From positions 12,339 to 76,338 of the forward strand of contig JAYRWH010000041.1 of assembly GCA_041918155.1 (NCBI GenBank): DNA of 64,000 bases. Direction: 5' to 3'. This document shows positions 20,246 to 28,886 of this stretch, piece after piece (position 1 is the stretch's first letter; the number at the start of each line of letters is the position of its first letter). The position numbers and the translations under genes were made by a program. Under the pieces are notes generated by a model. The model was given only the letters and a program-made list of their open reading frames with translations. It had not been told where the DNA came from and made no database searches. Origin of the DNA: UBA668 sp041918155 (lineage in GTDB: Bacteria > Actinomycetota > Acidimicrobiia > Acidimicrobiales > Ilumatobacteraceae).

Positions 20246-20806
20246 GTGGATCTCAGTAAAATCAGCAAGGGTGGCCAGATCTTCGCCGCTGCGTCGATCG
20301 TCTTCTTCGTCTCCACATTCCTCGAGTGGTACGGCGCCGAAGTCCAGGGTGTCGACATCCCCGGTGCCACCGCCAACGCTTGGGACGCGGGCTTCTTGTG
20401 GGGTTCGCTGTGGGGGTTGCTCCTCATCGCCGGTGCCGTACTGCTGGTACTGCCTGCCTTTGGAGTGAAAGCACCGAAGATCCCGACCATCAGCTTCTTG
20501 GCCGTCGCCGCGCTGGCGACGCTGTTCGCACTGCTCAAGCTGGTCATCGGTGAGGACGACATCACGTACTTCGGCAGCCCGACCATCGAGGTCAACGCGA
20601 GCTTCGGCCTGTATCTGTCCATCATCGCCGCGGCGGCCGCCACCTTCGGTGGATTCTTGATGTTCAAGGAGTCCGGTGGCGATCTCAGCGACCTCAAGGA
20701 CATGAACAAGATCAAGGGCCAGTTCAGTGGCTCGGCCGGTGGCGGCACCCCGCCCCCGCCGCCGCCCCCCGGCATGACCCCGCCGCCTCCGCCGCCCGTC
20801 GGCTGA
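20246..20806 (+). CDS. Four-helix membrane protein with poly-proline tail (copy 2)
   Basis: 186-aa protein with the same architecture as its upstream neighbour: four hydrophobic segments (about 10-28, 48-70, 78-98, 115-135), a short charged stretch (SGGDLSDLKDMNKIKGQF) and a C-terminal run TPPPPPPPGMTPPPPPPVG. It starts at GTG 20246 with GGGAGG 7 nt upstream. The N-terminal sequences of the two differ considerably, so they are old paralogues or convergent. A terminator follows directly. Confidence 0.78.
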   Translation: MDLSKISKGGQIFAAASIVFFVSTFLEWYGAEVQGVDIPGATANAWDAGFLWGSLWGLLLIAGAVLLVLPAFGVKAPKIPTISFLAVAALATLFALLKLVIGEDDITYFGSPTIEVNASFGLYLSIIAAAAATFGGFLMFKESGGDLSDLKDMNKIKGQFSGSAGGGTPPPPPPPGMTPPPPPPVG

Positions 20807-20830
20807 GCGCAGCGTCACACCGACAACTCG

Positions 20831-20860
20831 AAGGGCCCCCGCTCCGGCGGGGGCCCTTTC
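20831..20860 (+). terminator. Rho-independent terminator
   Basis: Stem AAGGGCCCCCGC / GCGGGGGCCCTTT with loop TCCG follows copy 2 of the poly-proline membrane protein. It marks the end of that two-gene unit. Confidence 0.85.
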
Positions 20861-20909
20861 GCGTGTGCACTACCGTCGCGACCGGGACAGCATGCCGAGG
20901 AGGACGTCG

Positions 20910-21425
20910 ATGGGATTGCTGAAGAAGGTCGTGAAATTCGCCGACGCCGCGTCGGGGCTGCACATCATTCCAGGACCGGATCCCACTGCCGGCTGCGACA
21001 TCCGTTGCGATGCACGGGTGGTGGCGGTTGCCGATCTTCCCGCCGACGGTGGCCCCGACGAGTTCGATCAGCAGGTGTCGCTGATCCGCCTCATCACCGA
21101 GCGCCCTGACGGCGAGCACGAGGTGTGCGTGCGCCAAGACATCCCGCCTGGGGTGCAGGCAACGTTCGTGCCCGGCGGCCGCGTTCCGGTGAAGGCCCAC
21201 CCCCTCGAGCGCGGCCGGGCGTTCGTGATGTGGGGCAACGGACCGAACGGCTCGTCGCTGGTCGAGCGCAGCCTGTTGCGCTGGCCAGAACCGGACCGCT
21301 GGCCGCAGCCGGATCGGATCGAGGTGTATCGCAAGGAGAGCGGCGCGACGACGAGCTCGCTCGATGGCGCGCCGAGCGCACACCCATGCTCGCTCAGCTC
21401 GCGGGCGCGCAGCCGACGAGCATGA
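20910..21425 (+). pseudogene. Uncharacterised protein, 5' part of a frame-split gene
   Basis: Opens at ATG 20910 with AGGAGG 6 nt upstream. It begins GLLKKVVKFADAASGLHIIPGPDPTAGCD and continues as a plausible soluble protein through WPEPDRWPQPDRIEVYRKE at about residue 143. After that the frame gives a Ser/Arg/Ala-rich tail without character (SGATTSSLDGAPSA). In the -1 frame, from 21338, a natural-looking continuation begins. The simplest reading is one gene with a single missing base near 21338. Function unknown. Confidence 0.6.
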
Positions 21426-21655
21426 AGATGAACGGCCGCGTCGTGTACCGCATCGATCTGCAGACCCCTCAGGGTCCAGTGACGCTGAAGCGCCAGATCC
21501 CCCAACTCGCGCTCGCCCGGCTGATGTTCATGTTCAGCGCGTGGCGGGTAGGCGCTCCGATCGTCGTGCTCGTCGGACGCGGCGGCAAGGACCAGGACAT
21601 CGACTGGGAGGCCACTATCGCCCGCCCGGAGAACTGGCTCGGCGGACAGATGTAA
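21338..21655 (+). pseudogene. Uncharacterised protein, 3' part of the frame-split gene
   Basis: Starting at codon GAG 21338 this frame reads ERRDDELARWRAERTPML, then a folded-looking domain: SMKMNGRVVYRIDLQT, ALARLMFMFSAWRVGAPIVV and ENWLGGQM at the end. If expressed alone it would start at ATG 21386. Joined to the upstream part it gives a protein of about 248 aa. Confidence 0.55.
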
Positions 21656-21701
21656 GGACGTGCCGTTCGATATTCGGAAACCCAGTCGAACCGTTGTTCG
21701 A

Positions 21702-21707
21702 TAGTGT
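21702..21707 (+). promoter_or_regulatory. -10 box TAGTGT for the DrrA-type operon
   Basis: TAGTGT ends 8 nt before ATG 21716, indicating a near-leaderless transcript. Confidence 0.5.
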
Positions 21708-21715
21708 GCGCGGTG

Positions 21716-22669
21716 ATGTCCGCCCCGTCCGATCCGTCAACAGCATCCGAACCGCTCATCGCCGCCCGACAGCTCGTCAAGCGATTCGGGGAGTTCACCG
21801 CCGTCGACGGCATTGATGTCGAGGTGCGCCGCGGTGAGGCATTCGGCTTCCTCGGCCCGAACGGCGCGGGCAAGAGCAGCACGATGCGCATGATCGGCTG
21901 CGTCTCCCCCGCCAGCAGCGGCAGTCTGCGCGTGTTCGGCCTCGATGCGACCACGCACGGCGCCCAGATCCGCGGCCGCATCGGCGTCGTGCCCCAGCTC
22001 GACACGCTCGACACCGAGCTGACGGTGAAGGAGAACTTGTGGCTGTACGGACGCTTCTTCGACATCCCCCGGGCCGAGGCCAAGCGCCGCGCCACCGAGC
22101 TGCTCGAATTCGCCCAGCTCACCGACCGCGCCGACAGCATCGTCGACAACCTCAGCGGCGGCATGAAGCGGCGGCTCTCCATCGCCCGCTCACTCATCAA
22201 CGAGCCCGAGCTGCTTCTGCTCGACGAGCCCACGACCGGGCTCGATCCGCAGGCCCGCCATGTGTTGTGGGATCGCCTCTACCGGCTGAAGCAGCAGGGC
22301 GTCACGCTGGTCCTCACCACCCACTACATGGACGAGGCCGAGCAGTTGTGCGACCGGCTGGTGGTGATGGATCAGGGGCGCATCGTCGCCGATGGTTCGC
22401 CGCGGGAGCTGATCGACCGCTACTCCACGCGCGAGGTGCTCGAGCTGCGCTTCCCGGCGGGCGAGAACGAGGCCGCCGCGCCGCAGCTGGGCGGTATCGG
22501 CGAGCGCCAGGAGCTACTTCCCGACCGGGTGCTCATCTACGCCGCCGACGGCGAAGCCGCGCTCACCGAGGCTCACGGCCGCGGTCTCACGCCGGAGAGC
22601 GCGCTCGTGCGCCGCTCCAGCCTGGAAGACGTGTTCTTGTTGCTCACCGGCCGCAGCCTGGCGGATTGA
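21716..22669 (+). CDS. ABC transporter ATP-binding protein, DrrA family
   Basis: 317-aa ATPase of a daunorubicin-resistance type exporter. Walker A GPNGAGKSS is near residue 45, the Q-loop VVPQLDTLD follows, and LSGGMKRRLSIAR is the signature. LLLLDEPTTGLDPQARH is Walker B and D-loop, with the switch His in LTTHYMDEAEQL. The DrrA-type C-terminal domain is present, ending SSLEDVFLLLTGRSL. It forms an operon with two permease genes that follow closely. Confidence 0.94.
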   Translation: MSAPSDPSTASEPLIAARQLVKRFGEFTAVDGIDVEVRRGEAFGFLGPNGAGKSSTMRMIGCVSPASSGSLRVFGLDATTHGAQIRGRIGVVPQLDTLDTELTVKENLWLYGRFFDIPRAEAKRRATELLEFAQLTDRADSIVDNLSGGMKRRLSIARSLINEPELLLLDEPTTGLDPQARHVLWDRLYRLKQQGVTLVLTTHYMDEAEQLCDRLVVMDQGRIVADGSPRELIDRYSTREVLELRFPAGENEAAAPQLGGIGERQELLPDRVLIYAADGEAALTEAHGRGLTPESALVRRSSLEDVFLLLTGRSLAD

Positions 22670-22679
22670 GGGGCACACC

Positions 22680-23468
22680 ATGGCACTCTCCACCCCCGGC
22701 CCCCTGCGCGTGGCCACCTGGCATCTCACCCAGTACCGGCGCCTGTGGAAGATGAACCTGATGTCGTCGTTCGTGCAGCCGCTGCTGTACATCCTCGGTC
22801 TCGGCGTCGGTGTCGGCGCGCTCGTCGATCGCCACACGTCGTCGGGCAACACGCTCGGCGGCGCGTCGTACGTCGCGTTCGTCGCCCCCGGACTGCTCGT
22901 GACGACCGCGATGGCGCTCGCCGCCGGCGAGAGCATGTGGCCGGTGATGGGCGGGCTGAAGTGGCAGCGCGGCTACCACGGCATCGCGGCCACCTCGCTC
23001 GAGGCCCGCGACGTCGTGCTCGGCCACGCGGTCTGGATGGCGGCCCGCTGCGCGCTCGCCACCGGCGCCGTCTCCGTCGCCCTCGCGTTGTTCCCCGACA
23101 CCCGCTCGTGGGGGCTGATCGCCGCCGTGCTCATCTCCACCCTCGTCGGCGTGTCGTTCGCAATGCCGATCATGGCCCTCTCCATCGGGTTCGAACTCGA
23201 TGGCGGGTTCCCCGCGATCCAGCGCTTCGTGATCATCCCTCTGTTCCTGTTCGGCGGCGCGTTCTACCCGCTGTCGCAGCTGCCGGTCGGTGTGCAGTGG
23301 GTCGCCAAGATCGCCCCGCTGTGGCACGGCGTGGTGGTCGCCCGCGAGTTCACCACCGGCTCGGTGGACTGGGTAGGAGCGGCCGGGCACCTCGGGTACG
23401 CCGCAGCCTGGATCGTGGTCGGCACATGGTTCGCCATCCGCCGCCTGCGCCGGAAGTTGTACCCATGA
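22680..23468 (+). CDS. ABC-2 permease, first of two
   Basis: 262-aa permease with about six hydrophobic segments. The ABC-2 layout is clear: N-terminal YRRLWKMNLMSSFVQPLLYILGLGVGVG, then VAPGLLVTTAMALAAGESMW, then FLFGGAFYPLSQLP before the last extracellular loop. It lies 10 bases after the ATPase gene, and its stop overlaps the next permease start. With the second permease it presumably forms a heterodimeric channel. Confidence 0.9.
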   Translation: MALSTPGPLRVATWHLTQYRRLWKMNLMSSFVQPLLYILGLGVGVGALVDRHTSSGNTLGGASYVAFVAPGLLVTTAMALAAGESMWPVMGGLKWQRGYHGIAATSLEARDVVLGHAVWMAARCALATGAVSVALALFPDTRSWGLIAAVLISTLVGVSFAMPIMALSIGFELDGGFPAIQRFVIIPLFLFGGAFYPLSQLPVGVQWVAKIAPLWHGVVVAREFTTGSVDWVGAAGHLGYAAAWIVVGTWFAIRRLRRKLYP

Positions 23469-24271
23469 GCAACGCCGTGCGCAGCTCCCTGCGCATCATC
23501 CCCGCCGGCTTTGTCGTGCGCCGCCCGCACCGCATGATCGAGCGCCACGTCGTGGCCTATCGTCGCCAGTGGCTGATCATCGTCAGCGGCTTCTTCGAGC
23601 CGCTGTTCTACCTGCTCAGCATGCGCTCGGGACTCGGCAACCTTGTCGGCGACGTGTCGGTGGCCGGCAAGTCGGTGCCCTACGACGCGTTCGTCGCGCC
23701 GGCGCTCATGGCGTCCTCGGCGATGAACGGCGCGATCTTCGACTCCACCGGCAACGTCCTGCACCGGCTGAAGTACGCCCGCATCTACGACGCCGCGCTG
23801 GCCACACCGATGAGTCCGGCCGATGTTGCCACCGGTGAGATCGGTTGGGCGCTCATCCGTGGGCAGCTCTACGCAATCAGCTTCCTCGTGGTGATGGCGG
23901 CCCTCGGCCTGGTGCAGTCCTGGTGGGCCCTGCTCGCCTTGCCGGCCTGTGCGCTCGTGGGCCTCGCGTTCGCCGCCGTGGGCTTTGCCGCCACCACGTT
24001 CATGCGCTCGTGGGCCGATCTCGACATCGTTGCCACCGCGATCATGCCCCTGTTCCTCTTCTCCGCCACGTTCTTCCCGGCCTCCAGCTACGGCTCGTGG
24101 GCGTGGGTCGTGCAGCTCTCCCCGCTCTACCACGGGGTCGCCATCGTGAGGGCTGCGAACGCCGGCGCCTGGAGCATCTCGGTGCTCGCCCACGTCGCCG
24201 TACTCCTCCTGCTGGCCATCGCCGCCGTCGCTCTTGCCGCCAAGCGAGTAGACGTTCTGTTGCGTAAGTAA
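23465..24271 (+). CDS. ABC-2 permease, second of two
   Basis: 268-aa permease, paralogue of the preceding one (VVAYRRQWLIIVSGFFEPLFYLLSM; FVAPALMASSAMNGA; LFLFSATFFPASSYG). It overlaps the upstream gene by ATGA. The transporter genes end 13 bases before the next gene, which has its own -10 box. The exported substrate is not indicated by neighbours. Confidence 0.9.
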   Translation: MSNAVRSSLRIIPAGFVVRRPHRMIERHVVAYRRQWLIIVSGFFEPLFYLLSMRSGLGNLVGDVSVAGKSVPYDAFVAPALMASSAMNGAIFDSTGNVLHRLKYARIYDAALATPMSPADVATGEIGWALIRGQLYAISFLVVMAALGLVQSWWALLALPACALVGLAFAAVGFAATTFMRSWADLDIVATAIMPLFLFSATFFPASSYGSWAWVVQLSPLYHGVAIVRAANAGAWSISVLAHVAVLLLLAIAAVALAAKRVDVLLRK

Positions 24272-24272
24272 C

Positions 24273-24278
24273 TAGCGT
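24273..24278 (+). promoter_or_regulatory. -10 box TAGCGT for the Rieske oxygenase gene
   Basis: TAGCGT lies directly after the permease stop (TAA 24269-24271) and ends 6 nt before GTG 24285. Confidence 0.55.
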
Positions 24279-24284
24279 CACTGT

Positions 24285-25508
24285 GTGACTCCTCACTCCG
24301 CGCACGAGCCTGGCCAGACCTGGCACCGGCCGGGCTACGACTTCGATCCCTCCACCGTTGTGTCGTTGCCGCCCGCGGCCTACGCGAACGAGGTGATCCA
24401 CGACCGCGAGACGCAGCGCGTGTTCGCGCCCGGTGAGGGCCTCTCCTACATGGGTCACGACATCCTGCTCCCCGAGGTCGGACATCGCCGCTCCGACAGC
24501 GACCCGCGCCTCGTGCTCACCCGCGATCCCGACGGCACCGTGCGCCTGCTGGCAAACCTGTGCACCCACGCCTGCCGGCCCCTCCTGAACCACGACGACC
24601 CCGTCGCCAAGCCGCGCCTGACGTGCGAATACCACGACTGGACGTTCCGCCCCGACGGCAGCCTCATCGGCGGTGCGAACTTCGACCTCGGCCGGGGTGA
24701 GGAAGCCGAGCGTCGCCGTCGCGCGCTGCAGATCCCCCGGTTCGAGCTGCTGAGCTGGCACGGGTTCCACTTCGCCGTCGACCCCAGCCGACGCGACTCC
24801 TACTCCGCCGACCTCGCCCGCATCGACGACGACTTCCGCGAGCGCGGGGTGGATCACTGGCTCGACCTCGACGACTGTGTCGTGTTCTCCACCCACGACG
24901 ATCCGTACGTCGGTGACTGGAAGGCGTTCCTCGAGGTCTTCGGCGACTGCTACCACGTGCCGCCGTACCATCCCGGGCTGGCCTCCTTCGTCGACTGCGC
25001 CTCTATCGAATGGACGTTCGGCGAGAACTTCCACGCCCAGTTCCTCACCCTCTCCGACGAGCGCGGCTGCAAGTCCGCCAAGTACGCCCAATGGGCCGAC
25101 GGCCTCGACGAGTACTACGCGAAGCGGGGCGAGCCCACCCCGCACATGGGCGTTGGCTGGGTCGGCATCTACCCCAACTTGATGTTCGAGGTGTACAACG
25201 GCCTGCGCGTGCTCTCGGTCATCGTGCCGCTCGGCTTTGGCCAGTACGTGAACCGCGTGCACTACTGCGTGCCCGCCGACATGGAGACGCTGGTGCCCGG
25301 CCTCGCCCAAGCGATCGTCGATGCGTTCGAGGAGACCGTGTTGGAAGATCACGACCTCGTCGAGCGCCGTCACGAGGGCATGGTCGTGGCGCGTTCGCTC
25401 GGGATCACGTTCGACAATTATGTGCCCAACTTGGGCGGCACCGCGCTGGAAGCGGGCGTGTCCCACTTCCACGACTGGTGGACACGCCGCGTCGGCGTGC
25501 CGGCCTGA
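24285..25508 (+). CDS. Rieske non-heme iron oxygenase, alpha subunit type
   Basis: 407-aa oxygenase. The Rieske 2Fe-2S ligands are in NLCTHACRPLL and TCEYHDWTF (C-x-H...C-x-x-H, about 87-110). The mononuclear iron site is EVFGDCYHVPPYHPGL (two His), with a later Asp in the C-terminal half expected to complete the facial triad. Overall form resembles aromatic-ring hydroxylases and choline-monooxygenase-like enzymes. No beta subunit, ferredoxin or reductase gene is adjacent, so the electron donor is encoded elsewhere. The substrate is unknown. Confidence 0.9.
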   Translation: MTPHSAHEPGQTWHRPGYDFDPSTVVSLPPAAYANEVIHDRETQRVFAPGEGLSYMGHDILLPEVGHRRSDSDPRLVLTRDPDGTVRLLANLCTHACRPLLNHDDPVAKPRLTCEYHDWTFRPDGSLIGGANFDLGRGEEAERRRRALQIPRFELLSWHGFHFAVDPSRRDSYSADLARIDDDFRERGVDHWLDLDDCVVFSTHDDPYVGDWKAFLEVFGDCYHVPPYHPGLASFVDCASIEWTFGENFHAQFLTLSDERGCKSAKYAQWADGLDEYYAKRGEPTPHMGVGWVGIYPNLMFEVYNGLRVLSVIVPLGFGQYVNRVHYCVPADMETLVPGLAQAIVDAFEETVLEDHDLVERRHEGMVVARSLGITFDNYVPNLGGTALEAGVSHFHDWWTRRVGVPA

Positions 25509-25514
25509 ACCTGC

Positions 25515-26858
25515 TCACCCCGTGCGGCACACGCCACGCACGGCACCCACGGGGTCGTGAACGAGGTCGCGTAGGCCCTTGGTGACGAGCGCGTCGCTCA
25601 CCGACCAGACCCGGCTGCTGTCGGAGTCGATCGCCACCGGGTGGCTCGACCAGCAGCCCGAGCTGAGCACCAACGCACCCTCGGCATGCACGACGATGCT
25701 GACCGCGGCGAGCGCCACCACCCCTGCGCCGGCGGCGGTACGCACCCACGCTCGGGTGAACACGGCCTCACCTCCGAGCGTGATGGCGAGGATCAGCAGC
25801 AACGGCACCACGTCGGTGAACAGGCGCGGCCCGTAGCTGTTGCCGCCCCACCAGTGGTGGTACAGCGACACCAGCACCCAGTGCACGGGTACGACCACGA
25901 CTGCGACCCACAGCAACGCGTCACGGCTGCGGGTGCGCACAACCTTGACTGCGCCGAGCACGGCGAGTACCGCGATCGGGGTGAAGACGAACAGCCCGCG
26001 GCCGGTGCTGACGAGGTTCGCCGCCAGGGCATCGCCGAACTCGTCGTGCAGCCCCAAGCGGTTGACGTCGCCGTAGGGCTGCAGCACGGTGCCGTAGGTG
26101 GCGAGCGTGACCACGCACCACGGAACGGCGACGGCCACCGACCCGGCCACGTAGCGCCACCACGCGGGGCGCTCCGTGATGAGCACGACGGCGAGCGCGG
26201 CCAGCAGCATGAGTCCGTTCGTCGGCCGGAACGCGACGGCGAGCATGAACAGCGCACCAGCGCGAGCAAAGCGGTGATCGACGAGGCTCACCAGCCCCCA
26301 CGTGACGGCGGCGATCGACGGGCCGTGTTGCCACAACGAGGCCGCGGCGGTGCTCCACAGCGACGTTCCGAGCGCGACGATCGCGGTCGCTCCGAGCGCG
26401 AACCGCAGGCCGGTGTCGGGGCGCCGGCGGCGGACCAGCACGAACATGCCGCCGACCGCAAGCGCGCTCGTCCAGGCTGCCGTCAGGTTCTGCATCACGG
26501 CGAACCACCGCGCCATCGCCCGCACCGCGCCGTCCGAGCCCGGCCCGACGCCGACGACGTGGGCGCCGTCGAAGGCCAGCACGACCGGCACCGCCGGGAG
26601 CGCAACTGCCCATGGGAAGAACCCCACGAGGTGGCCGTCGTGATCGCTCATCGAATAGTGCTCGGCAAACCCGGGCACGTCGCGGTACTCGTCGAGTGTG
26701 AGGTCGCCGTGGTGCGACAGGCTGACGGCGATCGGTACCGCCGGCAAGCCGTCGTGGCGCGGGTCGCCGCGGAGGTTCACCGCGTACACCGCGAACGCCA
26801 CGAGCGTGACCACCAACCACGCCGGTATGCGCCGCCAACCAACCCTCGTCGTGCTCAC
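25515..26858 (-). CDS. Polytopic membrane protein, probable GT-C-like
   Basis: 447-aa protein with about 10-11 membrane helices. The first extracytoplasmic loop (about 35-70) is rich in His and Asp (VSLSHHGDLTLDEYRD, DHDGHLVGFFPW), the position where GT-C glycosyltransferases carry acidic catalytic residues. A further loop YHHWWGGNSYGPRLFTDVVPLLL resembles the family C-terminal region. I infer a lipid-linked sugar transferase, but the match is not decisive. Start GTG 26858 has CATGAT 6 nt upstream. Confidence 0.72.
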   Translation of the reverse strand: MSTTRVGWRRIPAWLVVTLVAFAVYAVNLRGDPRHDGLPAVPIAVSLSHHGDLTLDEYRDVPGFAEHYSMSDHDGHLVGFFPWAVALPAVPVVLAFDGAHVVGVGPGSDGAVRAMARWFAVMQNLTAAWTSALAVGGMFVLVRRRRPDTGLRFALGATAIVALGTSLWSTAAASLWQHGPSIAAVTWGLVSLVDHRFARAGALFMLAVAFRPTNGLMLLAALAVVLITERPAWWRYVAGSVAVAVPWCVVTLATYGTVLQPYGDVNRLGLHDEFGDALAANLVSTGRGLFVFTPIAVLAVLGAVKVVRTRSRDALLWVAVVVVPVHWVLVSLYHHWWGGNSYGPRLFTDVVPLLLILAITLGGEAVFTRAWVRTAAGAGVVALAAVSIVVHAEGALVLSSGCWSSHPVAIDSDSSRVWSVSDALVTKGLRDLVHDPVGAVRGVCRTG

Positions 26859-26938
26859 CCGTGGATCATGGCAGAACGACGAACGCCGGCACACGACCCA
26901 CCGTGCGGCGCCGATCTTGCCGGCGTGCCCCCACGGCC

Positions 26939-26944
26939 CTACGC
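26939..26944 (+). promoter_or_regulatory. -10 box TACGCT for the DUF2510 gene
   Basis: TACGCT lies 29 nt before GTG 26974, and a GGGGG Shine-Dalgarno sits just before that start. This gene has a leader, unlike most here. Confidence 0.4.
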
Positions 26945-26973
26945 TCCGGGCGACAGCTGAAAAGGGGGTTCCG

Positions 26974-27720
26974 GTGTCCAACTACTCGGGCGGCAACATC
27001 GTGGCAGGGTGGTATCCCGACCCCTACCAGCGGCATCAGACGCGGTACTGGAACGGTGCCGCCTGGACCGAGCACGTCGCCGACAATGGCGTGCAGACCG
27101 TCGATGCGATGCTCGCGCCGTCGGCACCGGTGGCGGCTTACCCGGCATCCCCTCCATACACCGCGCCGTACACCGCGCCGTACGGAGCGCCGCCCGTGGC
27201 CCAGCGGTCCGGCGGCTCGCCGGCGGTGGCGATCCTGCTCATCACCGCGGGAGCAGCCGGAGTGGTTGCGAGCTGGCTCAGCTACCTCACCTTGAAGTTC
27301 GACTCCGCCTTCGACATCGGGAGCGACTCGGCCACGGGCTGGGAGGTCCAAAAAGCCCTCGGCGCATCCGACCACTTCTCCTACAGCATGATCGCGGCGG
27401 TCCTGGCCTGCGCCCTCGTCGGCGTGCTCGGGATCGTGTTCCTCGTCAACCGGTCCTCGGCCACCGGCGGCGGTTCGCCAGCGATCCCCGCGATCTCTGC
27501 GATCGTCGGGGTCGGAGCCGCCATCTTCACCGTCTTCAGCTACACCCTGACGGACTCGATGCTCGACGACGCCAGACAGCTGAGCGAGGACTCCGGGTAC
27601 ACGATCGACGTCTCCCTCGGTATCGGGGCGGGGTTCGTCCTCCAATTGGCAGCAGCGGTCGCCATCGTCATCGCCGGCATCATCGGGATCGCCGGAGCGA
27701 ACAAGCACTCGGGGGTTTAG
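26974..27720 (+). CDS. DUF2510 membrane protein
   Basis: 248-aa protein. The N-terminal DUF2510 module (about 10-35) reads GWYPDPYQRHQTRYWNGAAWTE. A Pro/Tyr/Ala-rich stretch follows, with the tandem repeats YTAPYTAPYGAPP, then four membrane helices (about 85-105, 135-155, 165-190, 215-240). DUF2510 is common in actinobacterial membrane proteins and often precedes domains of signalling or envelope function. No function is known here. It is convergent with pfkA, 4 bases apart. Confidence 0.82.
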   Translation: MSNYSGGNIVAGWYPDPYQRHQTRYWNGAAWTEHVADNGVQTVDAMLAPSAPVAAYPASPPYTAPYTAPYGAPPVAQRSGGSPAVAILLITAGAAGVVASWLSYLTLKFDSAFDIGSDSATGWEVQKALGASDHFSYSMIAAVLACALVGVLGIVFLVNRSSATGGGSPAIPAISAIVGVGAAIFTVFSYTLTDSMLDDARQLSEDSGYTIDVSLGIGAGFVLQLAAAVAIVIAGIIGIAGANKHSGV

Positions 27721-27724
27721 GAAC

Positions 27725-28834
27725 TCAATCGCCGAAGCTGATGAGCATGTCGCGGGCGGTGAGCATCGTGTCGCAGTCGAGCGGCACGATGCGCTGACGA
27801 TGTGACACCTCCGCGAGTGGAACGAACTCCATCCCCGCGGAGTTCAGCGACACCATCACGCCGTCGAGCCCGTCCTCCAGCGCGCGCACCGCCGCGGCAC
27901 CGAAGCGCAGACCGAGCAGCCGGTCGAACGAGGTCGGCGTGCCACCACGCAGGAGGTGCCCGAGCACCACCGTACGGGTCTCTTTGCCGGTGAGCTCGGC
28001 GAGTTCGTGGGCGATCTTCTCACCGACACCACCGAGCCGCTCGGAGTGACCGGCCTCGGCCGGCAACGTGGTGACCGCGCCGCCCTTGGGCGCGGCGCCC
28101 TCTGCCACCACGACGATGGAGAACTTGGCCCCGCGCCGCTCGCGCTCGCGAATCGTGTCGACCACCGATGTCAGCGAGTATGGGATCTCGGGGATCAGGA
28201 TCGCATGTGCGCCACACGCCATGCCCGCGTGCAACGCGATCCAGCCTGCGTAGCGGCCCATCACCTCGACGACGAACACGCGACCGTGGGATGTGGCCGT
28301 GGAGAAGAGGCGGTCGATGCATTCGGTGGCGAACTCGACGGCCGTGTCGAAGCCGAACGTCGCCTCCGTGTGTTCGAGGTCGTTGTCGATCGTCTTCGGC
28401 ACGCCGATCACGCGCAGGCCGGCCTGGTGCAGGCGGTTGCCGATGGTCAGCGACCCGTCGCCGCCGGCGGTGATGAGCGCGTCGATCGAGTGGGCGCGAA
28501 AGAGCGACACCAGCTCTGCGGTGCGGTCGATCGTGACGTACGAGCCGTCGGGCTGCAGGACCGGGTAGTTCGTGGGGTTGCCCCGATTGGTGGTGCCCAG
28601 GATCGTGCCCCCCATGTGCACGATGCCACGCACGTCGTCACGGTCGAGGCGTACCAGCCCACCGCCGTGGGCGTAGTCCTCGGGCATGATGAGGCCGTTG
28701 AATCCGTCGCGGATACCCACGACCTCCCACCCGCGATTCACTGCCGCGAGCGTGGCCCCGCGGATGACGGCATTGAGGCCGGGAGCGTCACCACCACCGG
28801 TGGAGAGCGCGATACGACGGATGGTTTGGCTCAT
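27725..28834 (-). CDS. pfkA: 6-phosphofructokinase, group-III-like
   Basis: 369-aa glycolytic kinase. GGDAPGLN is at 14-21, GGDGS at 124-128, PKTIDND from 146, and MGRYAGWIA follows. Gly in GGDGS is typical of ATP enzymes, while Lys147 in PKTIDND is typical of PPi-using ones. This mix is known from actinobacterial group III PFKs, some of which use ATP and some PPi, so the donor cannot be assigned. ATG 28834 has TACTCT 7 nt upstream. The hppA gene in this same window also uses PPi, which makes the donor question relevant. Confidence 0.92.
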   Translation of the reverse strand: MSQTIRRIALSTGGGDAPGLNAVIRGATLAAVNRGWEVVGIRDGFNGLIMPEDYAHGGGLVRLDRDDVRGIVHMGGTILGTTNRGNPTNYPVLQPDGSYVTIDRTAELVSLFRAHSIDALITAGGDGSLTIGNRLHQAGLRVIGVPKTIDNDLEHTEATFGFDTAVEFATECIDRLFSTATSHGRVFVVEVMGRYAGWIALHAGMACGAHAILIPEIPYSLTSVVDTIRERERRGAKFSIVVVAEGAAPKGGAVTTLPAEAGHSERLGGVGEKIAHELAELTGKETRTVVLGHLLRGGTPTSFDRLLGLRFGAAAVRALEDGLDGVMVSLNSAGMEFVPLAEVSHRQRIVPLDCDTMLTARDMLISFGD

Positions 28835-28841
28835 GCTGTCG

Positions 28842-28847
28842 AGAGTA
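28842..28847 (-). promoter_or_regulatory. -10 box TACTCT for pfkA
   Basis: Minus-strand TACTCT ends 7 nt before ATG 28834. Confidence 0.5.
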
Positions 28848-28886
28848 CCTACCCGCGCCCGCCAGGACGCGACGCCACAGCACCTG

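Noticed and set aside
21336..21341. Selenocysteine or stop-codon recoding for the split gene
   Set aside because: The two halves are in different frames and no TGA lies at the junction, so a one-base indel explains it better.
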